From DATIYF01 sp035517775 (GTDB lineage: Bacteria; Acidobacteriota; Terriglobia; Terriglobales; Acidobacteriaceae): a DNA stretch of 64,000 bases. The DNA is taken from contig DATIYF010000068.1 of the NCBI GenBank assembly GCA_035517775.1, forward strand, positions 10,967 to 74,966, read 5' to 3'. The notes beneath the pieces are model-generated. The model was given only the letters and a program-made list of their open reading frames with translations, searched no databases and had not been told where the DNA came from. Position 1 is the first letter of the stretch. The number at the start of each line of letters is the position of its first letter. Positions 7,780 through 16,399 of this stretch are shown here, piece by piece. The translations under genes and the position numbers were made by a program.

Positions 7780-9261
7780 TCAGTCCCGTAGCACCCAGGT
7801 GTCTTTGCTGCCTCCGCCCTGCGACGAATTCACCACCAGCGACCCCTTGGGCAGGGCCACGCGGGTCAGGCCGCCGGGCACCAGCATGACGTTCTCCCCG
7901 AACAGAATGTAGGGCCGCAGATCAATGTGGCGGGCTTCGATGCCGCCCTCGAGAAAACAGGGAGCGCGCGAGAGGGCGAGCGTGGGCTGGGCGATGTAGT
8001 TGCGCGGATCGGCCAGAATGCGGCGGCGGAACTCCTCTCGTTCCGCGGCGGTGCTGTGCGCGCCGATCAGCATGCCGTAACCGCCTGATTCGCCCACCGC
8101 CTTCACCACCAGCTCCTCCAGATGGTCGAGCACGTAGCAGCGCTGCGATTCGTCAGACAAAAGATAAGTCTGCACGTTGGGCAGGATGGCATCTTCGCCC
8201 AGGTAGTAACGGATGATCGCCGGCACGTAGGCATACATGGCTTTATCATCGGCGACGCCGGTCCCGATGGCGTTGGCCAGAGTCACGTTGCCGGCGCGGT
8301 AGGCGTTGAACAGGCCGGGCACGCCCAGGCTGGAATCGGTGCGGAAGCAGAGCGGGTCAACGAAGTCATCATCCACGCGGCGGTAGATCACATCCACGCG
8401 GCGCAGGCCGGCGGTGGTGCGCATGTAGACCACGTTATCGTGCACCAGCAGGTCGCGGCCCTCGACCAGTTCGATGCCCATCTGCTGGGCCAGAAAGGTG
8501 TGCTCGAAGTAAGCCGAGTTGAAGACGCCGGGGGTCAGCAACACGGTTGCGGGCTCGTTGCGGGCGGAGCAATTGAGCGGCGCCAGCGAGCGCAGGGTGG
8601 AAAGCAGGCACTGCGCGTAGTGATCAATGGAGCAGACGCCATAGGCGTGAAACAGGGCGGGAAAAACGCGCTTGAGCACCTTGCGGTTGGCCAGCATGTA
8701 AGAGACGCCGCTGGGCACGCGCAGATTGTCTTCCAGCACGGCGAAGCTGCCATCCGGCAGGCGCACCAGGTCGGTGCCGCAGATGCTGACATAGATGCCG
8801 CGGGGCACATTCAGGCCGCGCATCTCGCGGCGGAAGTGGCGGCAGCTATACACCAGTTCGCGGGGCACGACGCCTTCGGCAAGAATGCGGCCGTCGTTGT
8901 AAATATCCTGCAGGAAGAGATTGAGCGCGCGGATGCGCTGGGAAAGGCCCTGCTCGATCTTGCGCCACTCCCGGCCGGGAATGATGCGGGGCAGCAGATC
9001 ATTGGGAAAGATGCGCTCGGTGCCTTCCTGGTTTCCGTACACGGTGAAGGTGATGCCCTGATGAAGGAATGACAAGTCGGCCGCCTGCTGGCTCTTGCGC
9101 AGCTCTTCGGGAGGCGAGCTGAGCAGGGTGTGGTAAAGCTCGCGATAGTGCGGCCGGGGCACACCTGGAGCCTCGAACATCTCGTCGTAGGTGCGGTCAA
9201 ACTGGTAGTTCAGGAAAGGAGGCATGAACCAGGGTCGCGCAGATGCGGGCATTGCCGGCAT
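7780..9261 (-). CDS. Circularly permuted ATP-grasp type 2 protein
   Basis: About 493 residues. The family pattern is clear: FNYQFDRTYDEMF-like N-terminus, GITFTVYG..EGTERIFPNDLLPRI in two pieces, GLSQRIRALNLFLQDIYN, the metal/ATP segment FAVLEDNLRVPSGVSY, and the C-terminal VKAVGESGGYGMLIG and LRPYILFGENVMLVPGGL. These proteins have an ATP-grasp fold with permuted order and probably form amide or ester bonds on a peptide-like substrate. The ATG at 9261 is preceded by GGAAACAGCT at an ideal distance, and is preferred to a more upstream start at 9330 that adds 23 unlikely residues. It heads the operon ATP-grasp, alpha-E, transglutaminase, DoxX. Confidence 0.85.
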   Translation of the reverse strand: MPAMPASARPWFMPPFLNYQFDRTYDEMFEAPGVPRPHYRELYHTLLSSPPEELRKSQQAADLSFLHQGITFTVYGNQEGTERIFPNDLLPRIIPGREWRKIEQGLSQRIRALNLFLQDIYNDGRILAEGVVPRELVYSCRHFRREMRGLNVPRGIYVSICGTDLVRLPDGSFAVLEDNLRVPSGVSYMLANRKVLKRVFPALFHAYGVCSIDHYAQCLLSTLRSLAPLNCSARNEPATVLLTPGVFNSAYFEHTFLAQQMGIELVEGRDLLVHDNVVYMRTTAGLRRVDVIYRRVDDDFVDPLCFRTDSSLGVPGLFNAYRAGNVTLANAIGTGVADDKAMYAYVPAIIRYYLGEDAILPNVQTYLLSDESQRCYVLDHLEELVVKAVGESGGYGMLIGAHSTAAEREEFRRRILADPRNYIAQPTLALSRAPCFLEGGIEARHIDLRPYILFGENVMLVPGGLTRVALPKGSLVVNSSQGGGSKDTWVLRD

Positions 9262-9626
9262 AGCTGTTTCCAAATTCCGTGAAGGTGCACACGCCTCCGT
9301 TACGGGCAGGCCAGCCCACAGTTTCCTCATCGGGCGGAGCGCTGGCCAAGGCGCCGGGGAGAAACTTTATGAGTAAACCCGGCCCAAGTCCAATTCAAAT
9401 TGTTTATGGATTTTATGGCGTTTTTGCGGTGCCTGGCGGAGGGAGGAGGGTAGAGGCCTCAACCAGGGCGCGCCTTTGCCGATAGTCTGGGAAGCCGGGG
9501 CACGATGCGCTGTCCGATTTCTGTTTAGAATGGTTGGTTCCGGCAGTGCCGCGGCCGCACTCTGTAGAGAGGCAGGGGTTGTGGCTTGCAGGACCCGCGC
9601 GCAAGAGGGCGAAGGAGATCGGGAGC

Positions 9627-9648
9627 GAGACGTTGCCAGCAACGTCTC
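9627..9648. repeat. Perfect palindrome GAGACGTTGC-N2-GCAACGTCTC
   Basis: Two 10-base arms separated by CA form a perfect inverted repeat 18 bases before the GTG start of the transhydrogenase alpha gene. It lacks a T-run. The sequence resembles palindromic GAGACGTTGC/GCAACGTCTC elements that I remember as dispersed repeats in several bacterial phyla, so it may be a mobile-type REP sequence rather than an operator. If transcribed, the hairpin would sit directly upstream of the ribosome-binding site. Confidence 0.7.
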
Positions 9649-9665
9649 TACGAGGGGGAGGAGCG

Positions 9666-10841
9666 GTGATCGTTGGCGTTCCGAAGGAGAGCTATCCGGG
9701 CGAGCGGCGGGTCTCGCTGGTGCCCCTGGTGGTGCCGATTCTGGCAAAAGCGGGCCTGGAAGTAGTGATTGAGGCGGGCGCCGGCGAGCCGGCCGGCTAT
9801 CCCGACCGGTTCTATAGCGAGAAGGGCGCCAAGGTGGCGCCGGAGCGGGCGGCGGTATTCGGCGCTGCCGATATTGTGGTGCAGGTGCTGTGCTACGGCT
9901 CGAACGACGTTACCGGCAAGAGCGATCTGCCGCTGCTGCGGCGGGGGCAAACGCTGATTGGTTTTCTGCGGCCGCTGGGCTCGGCAGAAGTGATCGAGGA
10001 GATCGCGGGCACCGGCGTCACCTCGTTCTCGGTGGAACTGGTGCCGCGCAGCACGCGGGCCCAGAGCATGGACGCGCTTTCTTCCATGGGAACCATCTGC
10101 GGCTACAAGGCAGTGCTGGCCGCCGCCGACCGCCTGCCAAAGATTTTTCCCATGCTCACGACCGCCGCCGGAACCATTACCCCGGCGCGGGTCTTCGTGA
10201 TCGGCGCGGGGGTCGCCGGCCTGCAGGCGATTGCCACGGCAAGGCGGCTGGGGGCGGTGGCTTCGGCTTACGACATGAGGCCGGCGGCGAAAGAGCAGGT
10301 GCAAAGTTTGGGCGGGCGTTTTGTCGAGCTGCCGCTGGAAGCCAAGGACGCTCAGGATGAACGCGGCTACGGGCGGGCGCAGGATGAGTCGTTTTACGCA
10401 CGGCAGCGCGAGCTGCTGGGGCGAGTGGTGGCGGAAAGCGATGTCGTGATTACGGCGGCGGTGGTCCCGGGCAAGAAATCGCCGGTGCTGATCACGAAAG
10501 AGATGGTGCACGGCATGGCGCCGGGCTCGGTGATCTTCGATCTCGCTTCCGAGCGCGGGGGAAACTGCGAGCTCACGCGGACGGGGGAAATTGTGGTCGA
10601 GCAGGGCGTGACCATCATGGGGACGATCAACCTGGCCAGCAGCGTGCCTTATCACGCCAGCCAGATGTATGCCAAGAACGTGACCGCTTTCCTGCAGAAC
10701 CTGGTGAAGAACGGCGAGATGAAGCTCAATCTGGAGGACGAGATCCTGCGCGAGACGCTGGTCACGCGCGGCGGAGAAGTGGTGAACAAGCGAGTGCGGG
10801 AGTTTTTCAAAATGCCGGCGCTGGCAGCCAGCAGCCAATGA
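9666..10841 (+). CDS. pntAA: NAD(P) transhydrogenase alpha subunit, NAD-binding part
   Basis: About 391 residues, the soluble domain I of proton-translocating transhydrogenase. It opens with VIVGVPKESYPGERRVSLVP, typical of the AlaDH/PNT N-terminal domain. The NAD(H)-binding Rossmann region is RVFVIGAGVAGLQAIATARR, followed by AYDMRPAAKEQVQSLGGRFV, and a conserved SLASERGGNCELT-like segment (FDLASERGGNCELT). I choose the GTG at 9666, which has GGGGGAGGAG immediately upstream and starts at the conserved N-terminus; the longer frame from 9534 runs back through a palindromic repeat. It lacks the membrane helices, which are encoded by the next gene, as in Rhodospirillum-type three-subunit enzymes. 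Confidence 0.92.
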   Translation: MIVGVPKESYPGERRVSLVPLVVPILAKAGLEVVIEAGAGEPAGYPDRFYSEKGAKVAPERAAVFGAADIVVQVLCYGSNDVTGKSDLPLLRRGQTLIGFLRPLGSAEVIEEIAGTGVTSFSVELVPRSTRAQSMDALSSMGTICGYKAVLAAADRLPKIFPMLTTAAGTITPARVFVIGAGVAGLQAIATARRLGAVASAYDMRPAAKEQVQSLGGRFVELPLEAKDAQDERGYGRAQDESFYARQRELLGRVVAESDVVITAAVVPGKKSPVLITKEMVHGMAPGSVIFDLASERGGNCELTRTGEIVVEQGVTIMGTINLASSVPYHASQMYAKNVTAFLQNLVKNGEMKLNLEDEILRETLVTRGGEVVNKRVREFFKMPALAASSQ

Positions 10842-10906
10842 CGGGCAGGCGGGTTTGCCGGCACAGGGTGCGGCGAAGCGAATACTGAGCGAGTAAAGGA
10901 ACCATC

Positions 10907-11203
10907 ATGCCAGCAGATTTCATTTCCAATCTTTATGTCTTCATCCTCGCGGGGTTCGTGGGGTTTGAAATCATCAAGCGGGTCTCACCGCTGCTGCACA
11001 CGCCCCTGATGTCGCTGACCAACGCACTCGACGCCATCGTGGTGGTGGCGGCCATCATCATCGCCGGGCGGCATGAAACGCGGCTGACCACGGTGCTGGG
11101 CGCGATTGCGGTGGCGGCCTCGTTCAGCAACATGGTGGGCGGGTTCGTGATCACCGACCGCATGCTGCGCATGTTCAAATCGGGCAAGGCCAAGAAGCCA
11201 TGA
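10907..11203 (+). CDS. pntAB: NAD(P) transhydrogenase alpha subunit, membrane part
   Basis: A 98-residue membrane protein with three hydrophobic segments (about residues 7-24, 42-58 and 64-82). It corresponds to the C-terminal domain II part of PntA: LYVFILAGFVGFEIIKRVSP, HTPLMSLTNALDAIVVV and GAIAVAASFSNMVGGFVIT are the family signatures. It forms part of the proton channel together with PntB. The ATG at 10907 follows AAAGGA. The stop overlaps the PntB start by ATGA (11200-11203), so the two are translationally coupled. Confidence 0.93.
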   Translation: MPADFISNLYVFILAGFVGFEIIKRVSPLLHTPLMSLTNALDAIVVVAAIIIAGRHETRLTTVLGAIAVAASFSNMVGGFVITDRMLRMFKSGKAKKP

Positions 11204-12594
11204 TCGAGCTGGCGCTGCAGCAGCAGTATCTCGACTTCGCCTACATTGTCGCGGTCGTTCTCTTCATTCTTTCGCTGAAGCTGCTGAGTTCGCCGGCCAG
11301 CGCGCGCTGGGGCGTGCTGGCAGGAGAGATTGGGGCGGCGCTGGCGGTCGGGGTCACGCTGGTCAATCCTGAAGTCACCGCGTACAAGTGGGTCCTCATT
11401 CCGCTGGTCATCGGGGCCGGGGTGGGAGTGCCGCTCGGCATGGTGCACATGACGGCGGTGCCGCAACGGACCGCCCTGAGCCATGCTTTCGGCGCGCTTT
11501 CGGCGGCCATGATCGGCATCGCGGAATTTTACGCGGGCACCACGCCGGTCACACGCTTTGAGATGGGCGAAATCGCGCTGGAAGTCATCATCGGATCGCT
11601 TACCTTCACCGGCAGTCTGATTGCGGCGGGCAAGCTGCAGGAAATCCTGCCGCAGCGGCCCATCGTTTATCGCGGGCAGAATGTCGTCAGCCTTTCGGTT
11701 CTGGCCGGGGCGCTGGGGCTGGCCGTGGCGCTGGTGGTGAATCCGAGTCACGCCCTGCTCTTCCCGATTATGGTGATTGTGGCTTTGATTTTTGGCGTGC
11801 TGCTGGTGACCCCGATCGGCGGCGCGGATATGCCAACCGTGATTTCGCTGCTGAATTCCTATGCCGGGTTTTCGGCCGCGCTGCTGGGGTTTGTTTTGAA
11901 CAGCAAGGTGCTGGTGGTGGCGGGGGCGCTCGATGGATCCTCGGGCTTCATTCTCTCCGTAATCATGTGCAAGGCCATGAACCGCTCTTTCACCAACGTG
12001 ATGTTCGGGGCGTTCGGGCAGGTGCAGACTTCGGCCGCCGGGGTGAAAGAAGAGCGGGTGGTGCGCAGCGCCAGCGCGGAAGAAGCCGCCGGCATTCTGG
12101 CCGCGGCCAGCAAGGTGGTGATCGTTCCCGGCTACGGCATGGCGGTGGCGCAGGCCCAGCACAAAGTCCGCGAGCTATATGACTCGCTGACCAAGAAAGG
12201 CGTGGAGGTGCGCTTTGCCATTCACCCGGTGGCCGGGCGCATGCCGGGGCACATGAACGTGCTGCTGGCCGAGGCCGATATTCCCTATGACCGCCTGGTG
12301 GATATGGAAGATATCAACGGGGAATTTCCCCAGACTGACGTGGCGCTGGTGATAGGCGCGAACGATGTGACCAATCCGGCGGCGCGCACCGATGCCGGCA
12401 GCCCCATCTACGGCATGCCGATCCTTGACGTGGATAAAGCCCACACCGTGATGGTGATCAAGCGCAGCATGAGCCCGGGCTTTGCCGGCATAGACAATCC
12501 TCTCTATTACCTGGACCACACGCTCATGCTTTTTGGCGACGCCAAGGCGTTCGTAGGCAACATTGTGCGCGAGTTGGGCGCAGGGCAGGGGTAG
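11200..12594 (+). CDS. pntB: NAD(P) transhydrogenase beta subunit
   Basis: A 464-residue protein with about eight or nine membrane helices in the first 260 residues and a soluble NADP-binding domain III at the C-terminus. Domain III shows VVIVPGYGMAVAQAQHKV (the Gly-x-Gly-x-x-Ala loop), FAIHPVAGRMPGHMNVLLAE, DVALVIGANDVTNPAARTD and SPIYGMPILDVDKAHTVMVI pieces. With the two alpha genes it makes a complete enzyme that couples proton entry to reduction of NADP+ by NADH. Length and order are normal for the family. Confidence 0.95.
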   Translation: MIELALQQQYLDFAYIVAVVLFILSLKLLSSPASARWGVLAGEIGAALAVGVTLVNPEVTAYKWVLIPLVIGAGVGVPLGMVHMTAVPQRTALSHAFGALSAAMIGIAEFYAGTTPVTRFEMGEIALEVIIGSLTFTGSLIAAGKLQEILPQRPIVYRGQNVVSLSVLAGALGLAVALVVNPSHALLFPIMVIVALIFGVLLVTPIGGADMPTVISLLNSYAGFSAALLGFVLNSKVLVVAGALDGSSGFILSVIMCKAMNRSFTNVMFGAFGQVQTSAAGVKEERVVRSASAEEAAGILAAASKVVIVPGYGMAVAQAQHKVRELYDSLTKKGVEVRFAIHPVAGRMPGHMNVLLAEADIPYDRLVDMEDINGEFPQTDVALVIGANDVTNPAARTDAGSPIYGMPILDVDKAHTVMVIKRSMSPGFAGIDNPLYYLDHTLMLFGDAKAFVGNIVRELGAGQG

Positions 12595-13032
12595 GCGACC
12601 AGGCCGCTGGGAGCCGAGGCCTGCACGGCGGCTTCAACCGCAGAGATTTACCACAGACAAAATTCTCTCTCCACTCGTCGTACAACCTTCGTACCGTCTT
12701 TGGTACTTTGGTTATGTTTAGGGCTGAAATCAGAACCCCGCGAATAAACACCCCGTTTAGTAGGCCTGCCTGGAGTCTCTGCCACAATATATAGCAGCCT
12801 TACGCGACTGTTCCGAAAGTAATTTCCAAGAAACAGGTATAAAAGCCGAAGAAACACGGAGTTTTACCTTGACATCCGGTTTTTCCGGGTTGAGATATGC
12901 TCGGGACACCAAGATTCTCTCGAAAGGCTGTTGTGCGCGAGGAATCTTTTCTCCCAAGGTTTGCTCCTCTGGCCCCTCGAGATAAGAGCGGCTGCGCGGG
13001 AGCCTGATTCTTCTGTGGAAAGGGCTTGAACT
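12595..13032. other. Intergenic region, 438 bases, before the pilus operon
   Basis: No convincing gene is seen between pntB and the HTH gene. Base composition is less GC-rich than in the flanking genes, with AT-rich stretches near 12655-12720 and 12800-12890. A short CCACAGAC/AACCGCAGAG motif near 12636-12660 resembles the ACCACAGAGG-type dispersed repeats seen at 1750. A consensus -35 hexamer lies at 12869. Confidence 0.45.
12869..12897 (+). promoter_or_regulatory. Possible promoter for HTH-pilMNOPQ operon
   Basis: A perfect TTGACA at 12869-12874 is followed after about 18 bases by AGATAT, or after 20-21 bases by ATATGC/TATGCT; none is a strong -10 element. The spacer carries a small inverted repeat CCGG-TTTTT-CCGG. 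It lies 136 bases upstream of the HTH gene start. This is a pattern match only. Confidence 0.3.
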
Positions 13033-13269
13033 ATGGCCGACTCGCGGGAAGTGATGAACATTCGCCAGGCTTCGCAGTACCTGGGGGTGAGTCCGGACAC
13101 GCTGTACAAGTACGTGGGCGAGCAACGCATACCCGCCTTCAAGCTGGGCAACCGCTGGCGCTTCAAGAAGTCGAAGCTGGACCAGTGGATGGAAGAGAAG
13201 TCGAGCCAGGTGGAGGCGAGGAGCAAGAAGAAGCCCAAGGCGGCGATCAAAGCCGCCGGGCAGCCGTAG
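13033..13269 (+). CDS. Excisionase-type helix-turn-helix protein
   Basis: A 78-residue basic protein. Residues 6-55 form a winged MerR/excisionase-like HTH: VMNIRQASQYLGVSPDTLY, then VGEQRIPAFKLGNRWRFKK and LDQWMEE. The last 20 residues are a Lys/Ala-rich tail. Such small DNA-binding proteins are named after phage Xis but are often chromosomal regulators. There is no integrase or phage gene nearby; instead it lies only 29 bases before pilM on the same strand, which suggests that it is co-transcribed with, and may regulate, the type IV pilus assembly operon. Direct evidence for that role is lacking. Confidence 0.8.
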   Translation: MADSREVMNIRQASQYLGVSPDTLYKYVGEQRIPAFKLGNRWRFKKSKLDQWMEEKSSQVEARSKKKPKAAIKAAGQP

Positions 13270-13298
13270 CAACACTGTGGCTTAACAAAGGCGGGCAC

Positions 13299-14351
13299 AT
13301 GTTTGGATTCGGATCCAAAACCATTGTTGGTCTGGATGTGGGCTCCTCCAGCATTAAAGCGGTGGAGCTGAAGAAGGGGCGCAACGGGCTGGAGGTGGCG
13401 CACCTCGGTCTGGAGCCGCTGGCCCCGGATATCGTGGTGGATTCCATGATCGTGGATTCGGGCACGGTGTCGACCGCGATCGCCAAGCTTTTCACCGACA
13501 ACGGCATCAAGACCAAGAACGTGGCCACGGCGGTGAGCGGGCACTCGGTCATCGTAAAGAAGATATCGCTGCCCTCGATGAGCGACCAGGAGCTGGCCGA
13601 AACCATCGAGAAAGAAGCGGCGCAGCACATCCCCTTCGATCTGGCCGATGTGAACCTCGATTACCAGATTCTTTCCGAAGAGGCCGGCAGCCCGCAGATG
13701 GACGTGCTGCTGGTGGCGGTAAAGAAAGACAAGATTCTCAATTACACCAACGTGCTCTCGATGGCGGGCAAAGCGCCCACCATCGTGGATATTGACGCGC
13801 TGGCCCTGCAGAACTGCTACGAGTACAACTACGAGCCCGCCCCGAACCAGGTGGTGGCGCTGCTGAACCTGGGCGCCAGCGTGATGAACATCAACATCGT
13901 GAAGGGCACCACGCCGCTGTTTCCGCGCGACGTGAGCGTGGGCGGCCACCAGTACACCGATTCCCTGCAGAAGGAGCTCGACCTGAGCTTCGAAGACGCC
14001 GAAGCGCTCAAGCTGGGGCACAAGGTGAGCACGGTCAGCGAAGACGCCAAGACGCCGATTCTGCAGCAGGTGACCGAGATCATCGTGCTGGAAATTCAGA
14101 AGACGTTTGACTTCTTCCGCGCCAGCGCCGCGGGCGAGCATATCGAAAAGATTTACCTGGCGGGCGGGTCTTCCAAAGTTCCCGGACTGGTGGAGGCGCT
14201 GCGCCAGGAGTTCTCTTTGCCGGTGGAGATATTCAATCCCTTCCAGCGGATTGCGCCGCCGCTGGCTGAGGGAGCCGATCTGATCGAGAAGAACGCCGGG
14301 CAGCTGGCCGTGGCGGTGGGCTTGGCCCTAAGGAGTTTTGAAGACCTATGA
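13299..14351 (+). CDS. pilM: Type IV pilus assembly protein PilM
   Basis: A 350-residue actin-like ATPase. The opening FGFGSKTIVGLDVGSSSIKA holds the phosphate-1 loop, and the C-terminal IEKIYLAGGSSKVPGLVEAL is the adenosine-binding loop. In the family PilM binds the cytoplasmic N-terminus of PilN and links the inner-membrane platform to the cytoplasmic motor. The ATG at 13299 starts directly at the conserved sequence; the open frame to 13026 overlaps the HTH gene and is not used. It is the first gene of pilMNOPQ and its stop overlaps the pilN start by ATGA. Confidence 0.93.
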   Translation: MFGFGSKTIVGLDVGSSSIKAVELKKGRNGLEVAHLGLEPLAPDIVVDSMIVDSGTVSTAIAKLFTDNGIKTKNVATAVSGHSVIVKKISLPSMSDQELAETIEKEAAQHIPFDLADVNLDYQILSEEAGSPQMDVLLVAVKKDKILNYTNVLSMAGKAPTIVDIDALALQNCYEYNYEPAPNQVVALLNLGASVMNINIVKGTTPLFPRDVSVGGHQYTDSLQKELDLSFEDAEALKLGHKVSTVSEDAKTPILQQVTEIIVLEIQKTFDFFRASAAGEHIEKIYLAGGSSKVPGLVEALRQEFSLPVEIFNPFQRIAPPLAEGADLIEKNAGQLAVAVGLALRSFEDL

Positions 14352-14968
14352 TCCGAATCAACCTGGTGGCAAGCGCGAAAGGTAAGAGCAAGCGTGGCTC
14401 GACGCCGGCGGCAGCGGCAGGGGTCATGGATATGGGCGAGGCGGGCTCGCCCAAGCTGAAGGTGCTGATCGTACTGCTGCTGGCGGTACTGCTCAACCTG
14501 GGAGAGTGGTACCGGCTGGACAAGCAACAGCAGCAGATTGCCAGCGACATGCAGAAGGCGGAGGAGATGAACCGCCAGCTGGCCGACGTCAAGGCGCACT
14601 ATCTGGAGCGGCAGCGCGAGGCCGAGAACTACAAGCGGCGGGTGGATGTGATTGATCAGCTGCGCGCCAGCCAGTCCGGGCCGGTGGACCTGCTCAACAT
14701 GATCGGCAGCACGGTAAACAAGACCGAAGCGGTGTGGCTGAATTCCATGAAAGACCAGGGCAGCAGCGTGGATATCCAGGGCATGGCCTTGAGCCCGGAT
14801 GCCGTAGCCAACCTGATCAGCAATCTGCAGAAGACCGGCTACTTCAAGAACATCGAGATCAAGGAAACCTATCAGGACGACAGCGTGAAGGACATGCAGG
14901 CGTTCCAGTTCACGCTCAACTGCGAAAAGGGCGGGGAGCCGGCGAAGGAGAAGTCAGCCAAGTCCTAG
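14348..14968 (+). CDS. pilN: Type IV pilus assembly protein PilN
   Basis: A 206-residue bitopic membrane protein. The N-terminal MIRINLVA is the conserved PilM-binding motif (INLLP in many species). One transmembrane helix (about residues 37-54, KVLIVLLLAVLLNLGE) is followed by a coiled coil (residues 60-100) and a ferredoxin-like periplasmic domain. It pairs with PilO to form the inner-membrane alignment complex. An insertion of about 20 Ala/Gly-rich residues between the PilM-binding motif and the membrane helix is a little longer than usual. Confidence 0.88.
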   Translation: MIRINLVASAKGKSKRGSTPAAAAGVMDMGEAGSPKLKVLIVLLLAVLLNLGEWYRLDKQQQQIASDMQKAEEMNRQLADVKAHYLERQREAENYKRRVDVIDQLRASQSGPVDLLNMIGSTVNKTEAVWLNSMKDQGSSVDIQGMALSPDAVANLISNLQKTGYFKNIEIKETYQDDSVKDMQAFQFTLNCEKGGEPAKEKSAKS

Positions 14969-14982
14969 GGCGGGGAAAAGCT

Positions 14983-15600
14983 ATGGAGAAATTCAGCGAA
15001 CTTTCGGGCATCAAGCAGTGGGGAATGTTGCTGGCCGGGGCGCTCCTGCTGACCGGCGTGGCGTACTTCTTCGAATTCAAGAGCATGCAGGATGCGAACA
15101 CCGCGGCGCAGCAGGCGTTGGAGGCCAAGCGGCAGGAAAATCGCGAGCTCGAATCCTACAAGCCCAAACTGGCGGAGATGGACCGCCAGGTGGCGAGCCT
15201 GAAGCAGCAGCTCGAGATCGAGCAGACCATTGTGCCCGACGAGAAAGAAGTGGACGGGTTCATGCGCATGCTGGATGGGGAAGCCGACAAGGCGGGCATC
15301 GAAATCCGCCGCTACACGGCGCAACCCACGACCTCGAAGGAGTTTTACTCCGAAGTTCCCTTCGAGCTGGAGCTGGACGGGCCGTATTACTCGGTGCTCA
15401 ATTTCTTCGACCGGGTGAGCAAGCTGCAGCGCATCGTCAACGTCTCGGACCTGCTGGTGGCGAGCACTCGCCATCCTACCGAGGCCAAGACCAAGCATAC
15501 CTACAACTACGCGCCCAATGAGAGCGTTGTGGCCACCTGCGTGGCAACCACATTCTTCAGCCATGACATGCAGGCGACCGCTCCGGCGGTGAAAAGGTAA
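14983..15600 (+). CDS. pilO: Type IV pilus assembly protein PilO
   Basis: A 205-residue bitopic protein starting at ATG 14983, preceded by GGGGAAAAGCT. The membrane helix is at about residues 12-29 (WGMLLAGALLLTGVAYFF), followed by a coiled coil (residues 35-80) and a periplasmic domain of the PilO type (EVDGFMRMLDGEADKAGIEI and YYSVLNFFDRVSKLQRIVNV). It dimerises with PilN. The gap of 14 bases to pilN and 9 bases to the next gene supports one transcript. Confidence 0.88.
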   Translation: MEKFSELSGIKQWGMLLAGALLLTGVAYFFEFKSMQDANTAAQQALEAKRQENRELESYKPKLAEMDRQVASLKQQLEIEQTIVPDEKEVDGFMRMLDGEADKAGIEIRRYTAQPTTSKEFYSEVPFELELDGPYYSVLNFFDRVSKLQRIVNVSDLLVASTRHPTEAKTKHTYNYAPNESVVATCVATTFFSHDMQATAPAVKR

Positions 15601-15609
15601 AGGACGCAT

Positions 15610-16290
15610 ATGAAGCTGATGACGGCAATTCTGGTACTGGGGATGGCAGCAGCGCCTGCCTGGGGGCAGAACCTGGATGCCATTCAGAACACGCGAGACA
15701 CGATGAAGGCGGTGCAGCAGAAGAAGGCGATCGATTCGAACGCCGCGCTGGATGCCGCCGGAGTCAAGCGCTCAGGCCAAGCGGCGAAGCCTGCCATGAG
15801 AGGCGAGAGAAGGGCAGCCGCGAGCAAGCCCTCGCCCGGGCACAACAGCCGGAGCGCCCGCGGCAGCGCCAGCGCCGGGGTCAAGCGCCACGAGAAGGTG
15901 GAGCACGTTTCGGTCGAAGACAACAAGCAGGCCAAAGAGACGGGCACGGAAAAGCACCGGGAAATCAACCTGACCGGGCTGCGCGATCCCTTTCTCAGCC
16001 CGGTGGTCCTGCAGAGCGCGGAAGGCTCGGGCTGCAGCACGGGCAAGAAGTGCCTGGATATCGGCCAGATCGTGCTCAAGGGCGTCGTGAAATCGGACGC
16101 GGGCATGATTGCGGTGGTGGTGAATGCGCTGGATAAGGCGTATTTCCTGCACGAGAACGACCCGGTGTTCAACGGCTACGTGCTGAGAATCACCGGGGAC
16201 TCAGTGGTGTTCAGGGAGACCTATCAGGACAAGCTGGGCAAGCCGGAGACCCGGGAAGTGACCAAACGAATCATTACGCCGGCGGTGTAA
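15610..16290 (+). CDS. pilP: PilP-like pilus assembly protein
   Basis: A 226-residue exported protein. Residues 1-19 are a signal peptide ending AWGQ without a lipobox cysteine, unlike classical PilP lipoproteins. Residues 45-115 are a basic, low-complexity linker rich in Ala, Arg and Ser. The C-terminal domain (about 118-220) has the PilP signature: LRDPFLSPVV, IGQIVLKGVVKSDAGMIAVV, YFLHENDPVFNGYVLRI and SVVFRETYQDKLGKPETREV. PilP links the PilNO complex to the secretin PilQ. An extra Cys pair (GCSTGKKCLDI) sits at the start of the domain. The position between pilO and pilQ supports the call. Confidence 0.85.
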   Translation: MKLMTAILVLGMAAAPAWGQNLDAIQNTRDTMKAVQQKKAIDSNAALDAAGVKRSGQAAKPAMRGERRAAASKPSPGHNSRSARGSASAGVKRHEKVEHVSVEDNKQAKETGTEKHREINLTGLRDPFLSPVVLQSAEGSGCSTGKKCLDIGQIVLKGVVKSDAGMIAVVVNALDKAYFLHENDPVFNGYVLRITGDSVVFRETYQDKLGKPETREVTKRIITPAV

Positions 16291-16399
16291 GCAGCAAACG
16301 GCGGCCGCGGGACGGGCCGGCGAGGGACCTGAAGAACAAAGATCGTGGTTCAGAAGTCATGGGGCGAGCCGAAGCGAAGCCCTCATGGGGAGAAGGGAA

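Noticed and set aside
10933..12162. Minus-strand open frame of 409 codons opposite pntAB/pntB
   Set aside because: Shadow of conserved transhydrogenase genes; rich in His/Gln/Arg with no motif.
13033..13269. Prophage or integrative element indicated by an excisionase-like gene
   Set aside because: No integrase, attachment repeats or phage genes nearby; the gene is in line with pil genes.
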